Positions 13,180 through 21,483 of a stretch of DNA of 21,680 nt are shown here, piece after piece. Every line of letters starts with the position of its first letter. Position 1 is the first letter of the stretch. This DNA is from JAXHTH01 sp034211115 (lineage in GTDB: Bacteria > Planctomycetota > Phycisphaerae > Phycisphaerales > SM1A02). Under the pieces are notes generated by a model. It was not told the origin of the DNA and did no database searches. It saw nothing but the letters and a program-made list of their open reading frames with translations. Both the position numbers and the translations under genes were made by a program. The DNA lies in contig JAXHTH010000323.1 in assembly GCA_034211115.1 (NCBI GenBank), positions 1-21,680 on the forward strand, read 5' to 3'.

Positions 13180-14739
13180 ATGTCCTACGACCTCTCACCC
13201 TTCCGGTCGATCCCGCTGACCGAGGCGCTGCTCGATCACCTGATCGCCGAGCACGAAGCCATCCGGCTGCCGCGGCTGCAACGACTCTGGCAGTACTACC
13301 GCAACGCGCTGGCGGAACCGAACGCGGCCGGCGGCTCGAGCGGCGCGCCCGCCCAGGTCGTCGGCCTCCCCACCCGCCTGACCCGCGGACGAACTCCCGC
13401 GCTGGATGATCGAATCCGGCGGGAAACCGTCATCGAGAACGACATCGCCTGGCGCATTCACACGCTCGTGGACTTCATGATTCCCGAGGCGCCGAAGATC
13501 GTGAGTCGGGCCGCCGATGCGAAGGTGCGCGGCGAGGTGGAGACGCTGCTGGAGGCGATCATCAGCGCCGCGGGCGGCGTCGCCCTCTGGCAGGACGCCG
13601 CCCTGCTCGCCTCGGTCTTCGGTGGGGTCGAGTTTCTCCTGCAATGCGACGAACTCGCCGCCCTCAGGCCGCGTCGCGCCCCCGCGGCGGCCGGCGGCGA
13701 CGGCCCTTCCCCGCCCGGGGCGGTCCCGTCTAGCCCCTCGATTCCCGACCTCGCCGCGCGCGCTGCGTCGCACCTGTCCCTCGAGACGGTCGAGGCCCCC
13801 CGGGCGATTCCTCTTCTCAATCGATCCGATTACCGCCTCCTCGACGCCTACATCCTGCACTACCGCCAGCCCGTCAACGACGTGAAGCGGCCGGGCCTGT
13901 TCAGCCGGCTCAGTCGCGGGATCATCGGGGGCAAGGCGCTGTCCACGCAGCGCGACGCCGTGACCGTCACGGAAATCCGCTCGGCGGCGCATACCCAGCG
14001 TTACGAGGACGGCCGGCTCGTCATGGATGTGGCCAACCGCCTCGGGCGCCTGCCCGCCATTCACATCCAGAACCTCAGCCAGCCATTCACCTTCGACGGC
14101 CTGAGCGATGTCGAGCCGCTCATTCCCCTCCAGGACGAGCTCAACACGCGCCTCAGCGATCGGGCCAACCGGGTCACGATGCAGAGCTTCCGGATGTGGC
14201 TGGGTAAGGGGATCGACGGGTTCACGGACCGTCCCATCGGCCCGGGCCAGATGTGGGTGACGGACAACCTCGACGCCTCGATCGAGTCCTTCGGAGGCGA
14301 TGCGGACAGCCCCAGCGAGCGGGCGCACATCGAGGAGCTGCGCGAGTCGCTGGACAAGGCGTCGGGGGTCACCCCCGCCGCGGCCGGGCATATCCAGGCC
14401 CGTATCGGAAACCTCACCTCCGAGAACGCGCTCCGCATCTCCCTGATGGGAACCATCGCCAAGACGAAGCGCAAGCGCATCACCTACGGCGCCGGGATTC
14501 AGGCGCTGTGCGCGCTCATTCTCGAGGCGCTCGACGTCTACGGCATCTACCGGACGAATCGCGGCGATCGGGCCGTCGAAGTCGTCTGGGCCGATCCGCT
14601 TCCCCCCGATGCAAGCCGGCGGATCGACGATGCGCTGGCCAAGGCGCAACTGGGCGTCCCGCTCGCCACGCTTCGCGCCGAGCTGGGCTACCCCGACACG
14701 GAACATCCCTCGAATCCGCCGGCGGCGGCCGGCGCGTGA
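13180..14739 (+). CDS. Phage portal protein (SPP1 gp6-like)
   Basis: This 519-residue protein has the layout of SPP1-type portals, the dodecameric ring through which DNA enters and leaves the head. It has an N-terminal helical 'YYRNAL' region, a 'RRETVIENDIAWRIHTLVDFM' segment (about 80-100), the clip/wing core with 'YILHYRQP', 'RLPAIHIQN', 'LNTRLSDRANRVTMQSFRMW', and a C-terminal helical region (NALRISLMGTIAKTKRKRIT). An Ala/Pro-rich linker at about 164-190 is unusual and resembles a host-style insertion. ATG 13180 has GGGAG about 8 nt upstream; the longer frame from 12952 is basic low complexity. It is the first gene of a five-gene rightward head operon and lacks an adjacent terminase. Confidence 0.85.
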   Translation: MSYDLSPFRSIPLTEALLDHLIAEHEAIRLPRLQRLWQYYRNALAEPNAAGGSSGAPAQVVGLPTRLTRGRTPALDDRIRRETVIENDIAWRIHTLVDFMIPEAPKIVSRAADAKVRGEVETLLEAIISAAGGVALWQDAALLASVFGGVEFLLQCDELAALRPRRAPAAAGGDGPSPPGAVPSSPSIPDLAARAASHLSLETVEAPRAIPLLNRSDYRLLDAYILHYRQPVNDVKRPGLFSRLSRGIIGGKALSTQRDAVTVTEIRSAAHTQRYEDGRLVMDVANRLGRLPAIHIQNLSQPFTFDGLSDVEPLIPLQDELNTRLSDRANRVTMQSFRMWLGKGIDGFTDRPIGPGQMWVTDNLDASIESFGGDADSPSERAHIEELRESLDKASGVTPAAAGHIQARIGNLTSENALRISLMGTIAKTKRKRITYGAGIQALCALILEALDVYGIYRTNRGDRAVEVVWADPLPPDASRRIDDALAKAQLGVPLATLRAELGYPDTEHPSNPPAAAGA

Positions 14740-14784
14740 GGCGCGATCCGTCCCGGCACGAGCCTCCAGCACACGGAGCCGATC

Positions 14785-15339
14785 ATGAACGAACACGAAG
14801 CAACCCCCCAAACCACGACCCCCGCGCCAGAAGGCGACGCCACGCCGGACGCGACCGGCGAGACGTACGAAACCGCCGGGCAGCACGACGAAAAGCTCGT
14901 TCCCGTTTCGGAGGCCAGGCGCTACCGCAAACGCGCCCAGGCCGCGGAGACCACGCTCTCGGATCTCCAGCACGAGCTTTCCGCGCAGCAGGCCGTTGTC
15001 CGCGAGCAGCAGGAACTGATCTCCGATCTTCAGCGTCGGCAGCAGATCGATGAGCAGCTCATCGAGGCCGGCGCGGTGGACCTGGAGACCGCCCGCCTGC
15101 TTGCGGATCTGTCCATCGGTGAGATGGACGAGCCGGATGTCGGCGAGGCGATCGAAGACCTGCGGCGGCGCAAGCCGTTCCTGTTCCGGCACACGCCGGG
15201 CGGTTCCGGCGCGCTGAGCCCGCGCGAGACGGGCGAGTCGCCGGTCGACGATCGCCTCACGGACGCCGCCTCCGAAGCCTGCCGATCCGGACGCCGCCAG
15301 GACCTGCTGCGCTACCTGCACCTGCGCCGGCAGAAGTGA
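14785..15339 (+). CDS. Putative phage scaffolding protein
   Basis: This 184-residue acidic, hydrophilic protein has a Thr/Pro-rich N-terminus, a coiled coil from about residue 45 to 95 (SEARRYRKRAQAAETTLSDL and on through QQELISDLQ) and a basic C-terminal helix (DLLRYLHLRRQK). It lies between portal and capsid genes, the usual position of a scaffold that guides capsid assembly and contacts it through a basic C-terminus. A GGAG lies 8 nt before the ATG. The call rests on context and architecture, as scaffold sequences are poorly conserved. Confidence 0.7.
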   Translation: MNEHEATPQTTTPAPEGDATPDATGETYETAGQHDEKLVPVSEARRYRKRAQAAETTLSDLQHELSAQQAVVREQQELISDLQRRQQIDEQLIEAGAVDLETARLLADLSIGEMDEPDVGEAIEDLRRRKPFLFRHTPGGSGALSPRETGESPVDDRLTDAASEACRSGRRQDLLRYLHLRRQK

Positions 15340-15418
15340 GCTGCGGAGCTGATGCGGCGGCCGGCGCTCGTCGGCTTCGCGCCCGCGATTGCACTCCCTT
15401 CACCCCAGGAGACCACCC

Positions 15419-16591
15419 ATGTCATTCAGCGGAAAAGCAACCTACTCCGCCGGCGCCACGCTGCCGGAGATCGCCGAGGACGTCAGCGATCTCATCGCCA
15501 TCGTGAGCCCGCACGAAACGGCACTGCTCGATCACCTCGGTGATCCGCAACGGCAGGCCACGAGCACCATTCACGAGTGGCTGGAGGACAGCCTGCTGCC
15601 CAACACCGACGCCGTGGACGATGCGCTGATCAGCGATCCGGCCAACGAGACGCAGTTCACGGTCGAGCACGGCGATCGGTTCCGCGTCGGCGACCAGATC
15701 AGGCTCGCGGGCAAGGACGAGGTCATGCTCGTCGCCAATGCCGTGGGCGATACGCTGACGGTCGAGCGTCAATACGGCGGCAGCCCCTCGTCCGACCTCG
15801 AGGACGATGACATCATCCACATCCTCGGCAACGCCGCCCTCGAGGGCGATGACGCGCCCGGCTCGCGGTTCACCAATCGCGTGCGCAAGCAGAACTACAC
15901 GCAGATCTTCACGGCGTCGGTGGAGGTGTCCGGCAGCCAGCTCGCCGCCCAGACCCTCGGCCTGGAGGACGAGATGGATTACCAGAAGCAGGAGCGGCTG
16001 CGCGAGCTTCTCCGCGATCTGGAGAACTGCGTCCTCAACGGCTACGCCGCCTCGAGCAACCCGCAGGGCGACAGCGGCACGCGGCGGACGATGCGTGGAA
16101 TCATCGCCTCGCTGACCACCAACCTCTTCCAGCCGGGCCAGGGCGCGATCCCCGACGGCGACGGCGACAACCAGGACCTGCTCAACGAGGCCGTCCTCAA
16201 CGCCGCCCTCCGCGCCGTCTGGGAGCAGAGCGCGGGGACCATCGACACCATCGTGTGCGGCGGGTTCCAGAAGCGCCAGATCAACGGCTTCATCTCCGCC
16301 TCCCAGCGCTTCATCGATCACGACAACGCCTTCAGTTCGCTCGTGGACGTCTACGAGTCCGATTTCGGCGTGTGCCGCGTGGTCATGAGTCGCTGGATGC
16401 CCCGGGACGCGATCCTGCTGCTGGACAGCTCCCGGATCGATGTGCTCCCGCTCGCCGGCCGAAGCTTTCACTTCAAGCCGCTGGCCAGCAGCGGTGACGC
16501 GGAGCTGGGCCAGCTCATCGGCGAGTACACCCTCGAGTTTCGCAACGAGAATGCCCACGCGCTGCTCAGCGGCCTCGGCGCGTCGGCCTGA
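15419..16591 (+). CDS. Phage major capsid protein (SU10/DUF5309-like)
   Basis: This 390-residue protein resembles the SU10-type major capsid family (HK97 fold). It shows an N-terminal 'SDLIAIVSPHETALLDHLG' segment, a beta insertion (FRVGDQIRLAGKDEVMLVAN, then LTVERQYGG), a 'RFTNRVRKQNYTQIFTASVEVSGSQLA' loop split across about residues 150-177, and a C-terminal 'DVYESDFGVCRVVMSRWMP' core with 'FRNENAHALL'. It would form the capsid shell. ATG 15419 was chosen because AGGAGA lies 8 nt upstream; an in-frame start at 15389 has none. A strong hairpin follows 29 nt after the stop. Confidence 0.85.
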   Translation: MSFSGKATYSAGATLPEIAEDVSDLIAIVSPHETALLDHLGDPQRQATSTIHEWLEDSLLPNTDAVDDALISDPANETQFTVEHGDRFRVGDQIRLAGKDEVMLVANAVGDTLTVERQYGGSPSSDLEDDDIIHILGNAALEGDDAPGSRFTNRVRKQNYTQIFTASVEVSGSQLAAQTLGLEDEMDYQKQERLRELLRDLENCVLNGYAASSNPQGDSGTRRTMRGIIASLTTNLFQPGQGAIPDGDGDNQDLLNEAVLNAALRAVWEQSAGTIDTIVCGGFQKRQINGFISASQRFIDHDNAFSSLVDVYESDFGVCRVVMSRWMPRDAILLLDSSRIDVLPLAGRSFHFKPLASSGDAELGQLIGEYTLEFRNENAHALLSGLGASA

Positions 16592-16619
16592 GCTTCTCTC
16601 CTCCTCCCATCACGCCGCT

Positions 16620-16645
16620 GCCCGGCGATCGCCCGATCGCCGGGC
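16620..16645 (+). terminator. Strong GC hairpin after the major capsid gene
   Basis: GCCCGGCGATCG and CGATCGCCGGGC are perfect complements with a 2-nt centre (effective stem of about 10-11 bp), followed by GGCTTT. It may be an attenuating terminator, an mRNA 3'-end stabiliser for abundant capsid mRNA, or a palindromic site. The T-run is short, so full termination is uncertain. Confidence 0.55.
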
Positions 16646-16693
16646 GGCTTTCCGACTCGACGCCCGCCCCGTCACTCTCCCAGGAGTCCGATC

Positions 16694-17332
16694 ATGCCCC
16701 TGATCAACGACCGAGACCTGCTGCTCCTCGAGCCCGATCTCTTCAGTGATGCGATGGCGCTCGCCACGCTGCTCATCGACGTCGCCGACGGCAGCGTTGA
16801 CGGGACGAGCCTCACCAGCACCGACGCCGACTTCGAGGCGATGGACATCGACGCCGGGCACGCTGTGCTCATCGACCAAGTCCCCGCCGAGATCATCGAG
16901 CGCATCAGCGCCACGGAGGTGACCGTCTCCCTGCCGCGGGTGGCGGGCGACGATCCGCTCATCGCGCCGGCGCCCGGCAGTGATCTGTCCGTCAGGGTCC
17001 CCACCTTCGGAAGGCAGATCAGTCTCTGCCAGGGCTGGGTGCTCGGCACGCTGGGCATCGAGGTCGATGAGGACGGCGGTCCGCTTGACGCGTCGATCCT
17101 GCTGAATGCCCCCGAGATCGGCCGGCTCATCGCGCTGGAGACGACCGCCCGCCTGCTGCGGCTGGCTGCGGCGCACGACCCGGTGAACGAATCGATGGCG
17201 GAGCTGGCCGCAGGCTACTCGGCGGAGGTGACCGCGGCCCGCCAACGGACCCGGGCCGTTCTCGATCTGGACGGAGACGGCGTGGCCGATGCGACGCGCC
17301 GCGTCAGCCTCGTCACCCTGACCCGCACCTGA
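16694..17332 (+). CDS. Phage head accessory / head-tail connector-like protein of unknown function
   Basis: This 212-residue protein follows the capsid gene in the head operon and begins LINDRDLLLLEPDLFSDA. It has a beta-rich middle (TEVTVSLPRV, SDLSVRVPTF), a 'CQGWVLGTLGI' segment and two C-terminal helices with Ala-rich repeats (LLRLAAAHDPVNESMAELAA). I do not recognise the family. Position and size suggest a head completion or adaptor protein. An AGGAG lies 7 nt before the ATG. Confidence 0.55.
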   Translation: MPLINDRDLLLLEPDLFSDAMALATLLIDVADGSVDGTSLTSTDADFEAMDIDAGHAVLIDQVPAEIIERISATEVTVSLPRVAGDDPLIAPAPGSDLSVRVPTFGRQISLCQGWVLGTLGIEVDEDGGPLDASILLNAPEIGRLIALETTARLLRLAAAHDPVNESMAELAAGYSAEVTAARQRTRAVLDLDGDGVADATRRVSLVTLTRT

Positions 17333-17353
17333 CCCAGCGGCAGCGAGGACCCG

Positions 17354-17626
17354 ATGATCGATCCGGCACTCACGGCACTGAGCCAGTTCGGCGCGGCCGG
17401 CCTCATCGGCCTGCTGTGGATTCTCGAACGCCGGCACGCGGCCAAGCGCGATCACCAACTGGACGAGGCCCACCGGATGATCCTCGCCCAGCAGCGCGAG
17501 CGAACCTCGCTGCTGGCGGTCATCAAGGAGAACACGCAGGCGATCATCCGCCTCGAGGAGAGCCAGCGGCAACTGATCACGCTGCTCTCGCGGCTGGGGC
17601 GGCGCGGCTCCTCCAGCGCCGCCTGA
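17354..17626 (+). CDS. Small membrane protein with coiled coil (holin-like?)
   Basis: This 90-residue protein has one N-terminal hydrophobic segment (LSQFGAAGLIGLLWIL, about 9-24), then basic and coiled-coil sequence (KRDHQLDEAHRMILAQQRER and beyond) to the end. The design (single membrane helix plus charged coiled coil) resembles BhlA/UviB-type holins, but no motif proves it. It is the last gene of the head operon, and no endolysin is seen. A membrane anchor or tail-related protein is an alternative. Confidence 0.5.
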   Translation: MIDPALTALSQFGAAGLIGLLWILERRHAAKRDHQLDEAHRMILAQQRERTSLLAVIKENTQAIIRLEESQRQLITLLSRLGRRGSSSAA

Positions 17627-17701
17627 GGCCTCGGGAGAGCGATCGCGACGACGCCGGCCGACGACCTTTCCGCTTCACGAGCCGATCGATATGCTTCCCT
17701 C

Positions 17702-18202
17702 ATGCGCTGTCGAACCCGGTCGTTGCTGATCCTCCTCATCGCCTGCGTCGCGGCGGGGTGTGCCGGCCCGCACGGCGCCGATCGGATCGGCGTCGATGCC
17801 GACACCGGCGAGCCCGTTCCCTGGCCCTACTGGCCCGCCGGCATGCGGATTCATCCGCTCTCCCGCCTTGTCAGGGACGGCGAATCGGGACAGACCGTCA
17901 TCGAGGCGCGGATCGAGTTCGTCGACCGCGACGGGCATACCAGTCGAGCCTGCGGTCAGCTTCGCATCGATCTTCACGACGCCACCGCGGCCTTCCCGGC
18001 CGGGCCGGTCGTCACCTGGGAAATGGATCTCCGCGACCTCGCCACCAACCGGCGTCGCTACGACGACGTGACCCGCACCTACCTGTTCCCGCTCGACACG
18101 GAGGTTGATCCGTTCCCGCAACAGCCGGAGCTGCGGGCGTATTTCCTCTCCGCGGACGGACGGAAACTGAGCGAGGATGCGCTGCGCCTGCGGACGGAGT
18201 AG
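17702..18202 (+). CDS. Small lipoprotein of unknown function
   Basis: This 166-residue protein has a lipoprotein signal peptide (LLILLIACVAAGC; lipobox Cys about residue 20) and a beta-rich domain of about 140 residues (QTVIEARIEFVDRDG, CGQLRIDLHDA, VTWEMDLRDLATN, ELRAYFLSADGR). I do not recognise the family. A TATGCT box ends 6 nt before the ATG and there is no Shine-Dalgarno, so it may be leaderless. The stop directly abuts the stop of the opposite-strand gene. It marks the return to host-like genes after the head module. Confidence 0.7.
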   Translation: MRCRTRSLLILLIACVAAGCAGPHGADRIGVDADTGEPVPWPYWPAGMRIHPLSRLVRDGESGQTVIEARIEFVDRDGHTSRACGQLRIDLHDATAAFPAGPVVTWEMDLRDLATNRRRYDDVTRTYLFPLDTEVDPFPQQPELRAYFLSADGRKLSEDALRLRTE

Positions 18203-18514
18203 TCAGGTGCGCTGCACGTTCCCGGATGCCTCGGCTGGCGGCGCATCCTCCGAATCGAGTTGCTCGACCACCGTGTACTGATCGAGATTCAGGACGGTGA
18301 TCTCCCCGTCATCGAGTCGAAGCTCCAGGCGATCCAGCCACAACTGGCCGTCCCGGGCCCGGGCGAACCACGAGCCGGTCTTCGCCTGCCGGGCGCGGGT
18401 GATGACGCCTTCCAGCGTCGTCGTCCAGGACTGATCCCGGTGCGGCATCTGCTGGATGATGCGGACGCGTCGTCCGGGCTGGTGCAGGCTCGTCATCAGC
18501 GGCATGGGGCACAT
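18203..18514 (-). CDS. Hypothetical protein, small beta-rich
   Basis: This protein of about 103 residues has basic beta-strand-rich sequence (RRVRIIQQMPHRDQSWTTTL, then a segment with WFARARDGQLWLDRLELRL) and an acidic tail. It resembles a short SH3-like fold, with no family recognised. The start is uncertain among ATG 18541, 18514, 18505 and 18496. It is tail-to-tail with the lipoprotein gene, with no spacing. Confidence 0.55.
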   Translation of the reverse strand: MCPMPLMTSLHQPGRRVRIIQQMPHRDQSWTTTLEGVITRARQAKTGSWFARARDGQLWLDRLELRLDDGEITVLNLDQYTVVEQLDSEDAPPAEASGNVQRT

Positions 18515-18633
18515 CAAACCGCCGTCATCACGGCAAGTCAACGCGCGAGGGCCGATCCGGCGCCGGATCCGCCGCCGTCACGCGCGCCCGCCGGTCGCCA
18601 TCGGATGAGCTCCGATCGAACCGGCGGAGACAA

Positions 18634-19917
18634 TCAGGGCGACGGCGGAGCCGACGCGCCGGCCACCCCCGCCTCGAGCAGGCCGTTCTCGAACTCCAGC
18701 GGCGCCGGTCCGATCGAGACGGCGGTGAGGGCCCCGAACGCCCGGTCGGCCAGGTAGGCGTTCAGGGCCTCCAGCTCGATGGCATCGATCGACGCGGCCA
18801 GCTCCTCGAGCGTGCGGGCCCGTCCCAGGCGGTGCTGGTCGGCGGCGAGCGCGGCGGCCCGGGCCGGCGTCGACTCCCCCTGCATGATCAGCCGGCTCTT
18901 GAGCCCGCGCACGGCCCGCTGAAACTCCTCCGGCTCGATCCCCTCCCGCAGCCGCCGGATCTCCGCCAGGCACACGTCGATCGTCTCCTGCGCGCGTTGG
19001 CGGGTCGTGCCCGCGTAGAGCGTGACGAGCCCGTCATCGCGCCCGCCACGATACGAGGCCCCCACGCTGTAACACAGCGATCGTTTCTGCCGCGCTTCGG
19101 TGAACAACCGGCCGCTCGTCGAGCCGCCGAGCACGTTGACGGCGAGTCGCTCGAGCATCGAGTTCTCGTCGGCCTCGCGGGGCGCGTCGTAGGCGAGGGC
19201 GATGTGCACCTGCGCCGTCTCCTGCTCGACGTGCAGGTAGCCCCGCTCCGCCGGCGCCAGCTCCCGCGGCTCCCGGTGCCCCTGCGGAAAGGCGGCGAGG
19301 CGTTCGTTGAGTTGATCGGTCAGCCGGTTGGGATCGACCGCGCCGGCCGCGGCGATGATCGAACCGTCGGCGGCGCACCGCCCGTCCCACGCCCGCCGCA
19401 GCTCGTCCGCCGTGGCCGTCTCGAGCACGCTCCGCTCACCGTAGCCATGGCGGTTGAAGGGTGAAGATCGATGCCGCTCGCGCACGCGGATCATCGCCAG
19501 CTCCTGCGGATCATCAACCAGTCCGTCCAGCGCCTGAAGGCAGAGGCTGCGAACGGCGTCCAGCGCCTCGCCGGGCAGGGCCGGTTCTCGCACGAGCATC
19601 GCCAGCAGCGGCAGCGCTTCCTCGAATCGATCGCCAAGCTGGGTGAAGTGAAGCGCCAGATGATGGGTGCCGGCGCGCGAGGAGCGCTGGACACCGAGCC
19701 GATCGAGCGCATCGCTGTAGTCGCGGCTGCTCAGTCCCCCGGCGCCGCGGAACACGAGTTCGGCGAGCAGGGCGGCCAGGCCGTCCCGGTCCGGCGGATC
19801 GCCGGCCGAACCCACCGGAAGCCGGAAGTCCAGGGCGACCGAGGCGACGTTCGGCATCGGCTCGACCACGAGCGGGGCGCCGCACTCGAGCCGGGCGGTG
19901 ATAATCTCGCTCATCAT
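18634..19917 (-). CDS. M16-family peptidase homologue lacking the zinc motif
   Basis: This protein of about 427 residues has the two-domain M16 (insulinase) fold. The N-terminal block VALDFRLPVGSAGDPPDRDG is followed by GLAALLAELVFRG, where an active enzyme has HxxEH (as in GLAHFLEHM); all three metal or catalytic positions are replaced. The C-terminal half keeps the Arg-Tyr-type motif (QKRSLCYSVGASY) and the 'GGSTSGRLFTEAR' region. Such inactive M16 proteins usually pair with an active M16 subunit, for which I see no gene in the window. The start is ATG 19917 or 19914, with no clear Shine-Dalgarno. It is divergent from the pilin-like gene. Confidence 0.8.
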   Translation of the reverse strand: MMSEIITARLECGAPLVVEPMPNVASVALDFRLPVGSAGDPPDRDGLAALLAELVFRGAGGLSSRDYSDALDRLGVQRSSRAGTHHLALHFTQLGDRFEEALPLLAMLVREPALPGEALDAVRSLCLQALDGLVDDPQELAMIRVRERHRSSPFNRHGYGERSVLETATADELRRAWDGRCAADGSIIAAAGAVDPNRLTDQLNERLAAFPQGHREPRELAPAERGYLHVEQETAQVHIALAYDAPREADENSMLERLAVNVLGGSTSGRLFTEARQKRSLCYSVGASYRGGRDDGLVTLYAGTTRQRAQETIDVCLAEIRRLREGIEPEEFQRAVRGLKSRLIMQGESTPARAAALAADQHRLGRARTLEELAASIDAIELEALNAYLADRAFGALTAVSIGPAPLEFENGLLEAGVAGASAPPSP

Positions 19918-20151
19918 CAGATAGAAGACCCAATGCTCAGGAAAACGGGGTGGAACGCAAAGGGAGCATGATACGCGCGGTCCGATGCAGGGAGAGTCGC
20001 TTCGGACACTCACCGCTCCGCCGAATCGCGTCAGATCCTACAGTCCGACCCGTTCCGGCGGTTCCGACCTCCAGCCGGGGGCCGGGCGTGCCGATCCTGC
20101 TCACAGCGAGCGTTGTGCTGGGGCCGTCGATCGGCTCCCGCGGGAGCGGAC

Positions 20152-20625
20152 ATGCGCCTGATCCTCGACACGCTGGTGGCTCTGATGCTGGTCGGCATAC
20201 TTGCCGGCCTCGTCATGCATCATCGGCAGGCTCAGGACGTTCGCGCGGCGCAGGACCTCGCCCGCGACGAGGTGCGACGATTCCAGCAGCAGATTCACCT
20301 GCACACCGCCCTTTCCGGAGGCGAGCAGCGGGAGCGCGGATATCCCGTGTCGATCGAACCCGACTGGTTCCAGGGCAATCTGCCGGTGAATCCGCTGCTG
20401 GGCCGCGATCATCCCTGGCTCGAGGTGGCCGGTCCGGGCGCGACGCACGCGCTGCACCCGACGGATCTCGTCGCCGCCGATCGCGATTCCGCCTCGTTCT
20501 GGTACAACCCCGCCACCGGCGTGGTGCGGGCGCGGGTGCCCGTGGGCGTGTCCGACGCCCAGGCGCTGGAGTTGTACAACTACGTCAACGACTGCACGCT
20601 CCCGACGCTGTTTCCCGATCCCTGA
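20152..20625 (+). CDS. Pseudopilin-like membrane protein
   Basis: This 157-residue protein has an N-terminal hydrophobic helix (TLVALMLVGILAGLVMHH) followed by a charged amphipathic helix (RAAQDLARDEVRRFQQQI) and a soluble C-terminal domain, as in type IV pilin-like proteins and T2SS pseudopilins. The Glu5 that is nearly universal in this family is Ala, and no charged leader with a Gly cleavage site is visible, so processing is doubtful. A GGGAG lies 6-7 nt before the ATG. The function is unknown; other single-TM proteins are possible. Confidence 0.6.
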   Translation: MRLILDTLVALMLVGILAGLVMHHRQAQDVRAAQDLARDEVRRFQQQIHLHTALSGGEQRERGYPVSIEPDWFQGNLPVNPLLGRDHPWLEVAGPGATHALHPTDLVAADRDSASFWYNPATGVVRARVPVGVSDAQALELYNYVNDCTLPTLFPDP

Positions 20626-20695
20626 GTCGCGTCGGCGCGGCTCGACGCCCGCCGGGACGATGCCGGCCGCTCCCCGGCGCCGGGTCGTGGCACGC

Positions 20696-21400
20696 TCAGT
20701 CCGCGTCGAGAGCGAGGCCGAAGGCGTCCTCGATGGTGTATCGTCCGGGTGGTTTCCCGTACAGCCAGGCGGCGGCGCGGAGCGCTCCGGCGGCAAAAAC
20801 GTCCCGACCGGCGACGGAATGTGAAATTTCCAGCAATTCCCCCGGGCCGGCAAAAAGCACCGAATGCTCGCCCGCGATGTCCCCTCCGCGGATGGAATGC
20901 ACCCGCTCGTCGGGCAGGGAAACGCCCGAGATTCGGCGCAGCAGATCCGCCAGTCGCCGGGCGGTTCCCGAGGGCGCATCGCGTTTGCCGGCATGGTGTT
21001 TTTCGATGAGATTCACGTCGAAGTCGGCGCCCAGTCGGCGGGCGGCGACGGTGGCGAGCCGGTTGAGCACGGCCGCGCCCAACGAGGTGTTGGGGGCGAT
21101 CATCACCGGACGCGATCGGGCTGCATCCTCCAACATATCGAGGTTTCGGCGCGACAGGCCGGTGGTGCCCACCAGCAGCGCCGCCTCGTGACGCAGCGCG
21201 AGCCGCGCGGCGCGCTCCGCGCCGGTGGGCGAGGAGAAATCGACGAGGACATCGCATTCCGCGCCCGCCGCGAGCGCGTCTTCTTCCCTGTCCTCACGAG
21301 CGAGCGCGGCGACGAGCTCGAACCGCTCGTCGGCGCGCGCCAGCGTGCTGATTCGCCGGCCCATTCGCCCCCGGGCGCCGTTGATCGCAAGCCTGATCAT
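20696..21400 (-). CDS. dapB: 4-hydroxy-tetrahydrodipicolinate reductase
   Basis: This 234-residue enzyme reduces 4-hydroxy-tetrahydrodipicolinate with NAD(P)H in lysine and diaminopimelate synthesis. It has the nucleotide-binding GARGRMGR near the N-terminus, the VDFSSP segment, LVGTTGLS, and the substrate motif EKHHAGKRDAPSGTA with the catalytic His and Lys intact. The length is a little below E. coli DapB (273). ATG 21400 (MIRLAI) was chosen because it opens the Rossmann strand; ATG 21418 is an in-frame alternative. It is convergent with the pilin-like gene and divergent from the histone-like gene. Confidence 0.93.
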   Translation of the reverse strand: MIRLAINGARGRMGRRISTLARADERFELVAALAREDREEDALAAGAECDVLVDFSSPTGAERAARLALRHEAALLVGTTGLSRRNLDMLEDAARSRPVMIAPNTSLGAAVLNRLATVAARRLGADFDVNLIEKHHAGKRDAPSGTARRLADLLRRISGVSLPDERVHSIRGGDIAGEHSVLFAGPGELLEISHSVAGRDVFAAGALRAAAWLYGKPPGRYTIEDAFGLALDAD

Positions 21401-21483
21401 GTTCCCGTTGCTCTCCAAGTTGGGCGGTCCGCATCATTTTTCTGTCAAGTGACTTCCAATTCGCGTCCGATACATGTAAAAAT

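Noticed and set aside
13195..15321. 708-codon minus-strand open frame opposite portal and scaffold
   Set aside because: The sequence is the Arg/Leu/Gly-rich antisense of two well supported phage genes. It has no motif and no sensible start signal.
15422..16558. 378-codon minus-strand open frame opposite the capsid gene
   Set aside because: It is antisense to a recognisable major capsid protein and has shadow-type composition.
20673..20684. CCCGGCGCCGGG palindrome between the pilin-like gene and dapB
   Set aside because: The stem is short, has no usable loop and no T-run, so it is not supported as a terminator; such GC palindromes are frequent at this base composition.
19950..21191. Long plus-strand open frame of 413 codons
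   Set aside because: It is rich in Arg/Pro/Gly/Ser low-complexity sequence, matches no family and runs across the pilin-like gene and dapB in another frame. High GC makes such shadow frames common.
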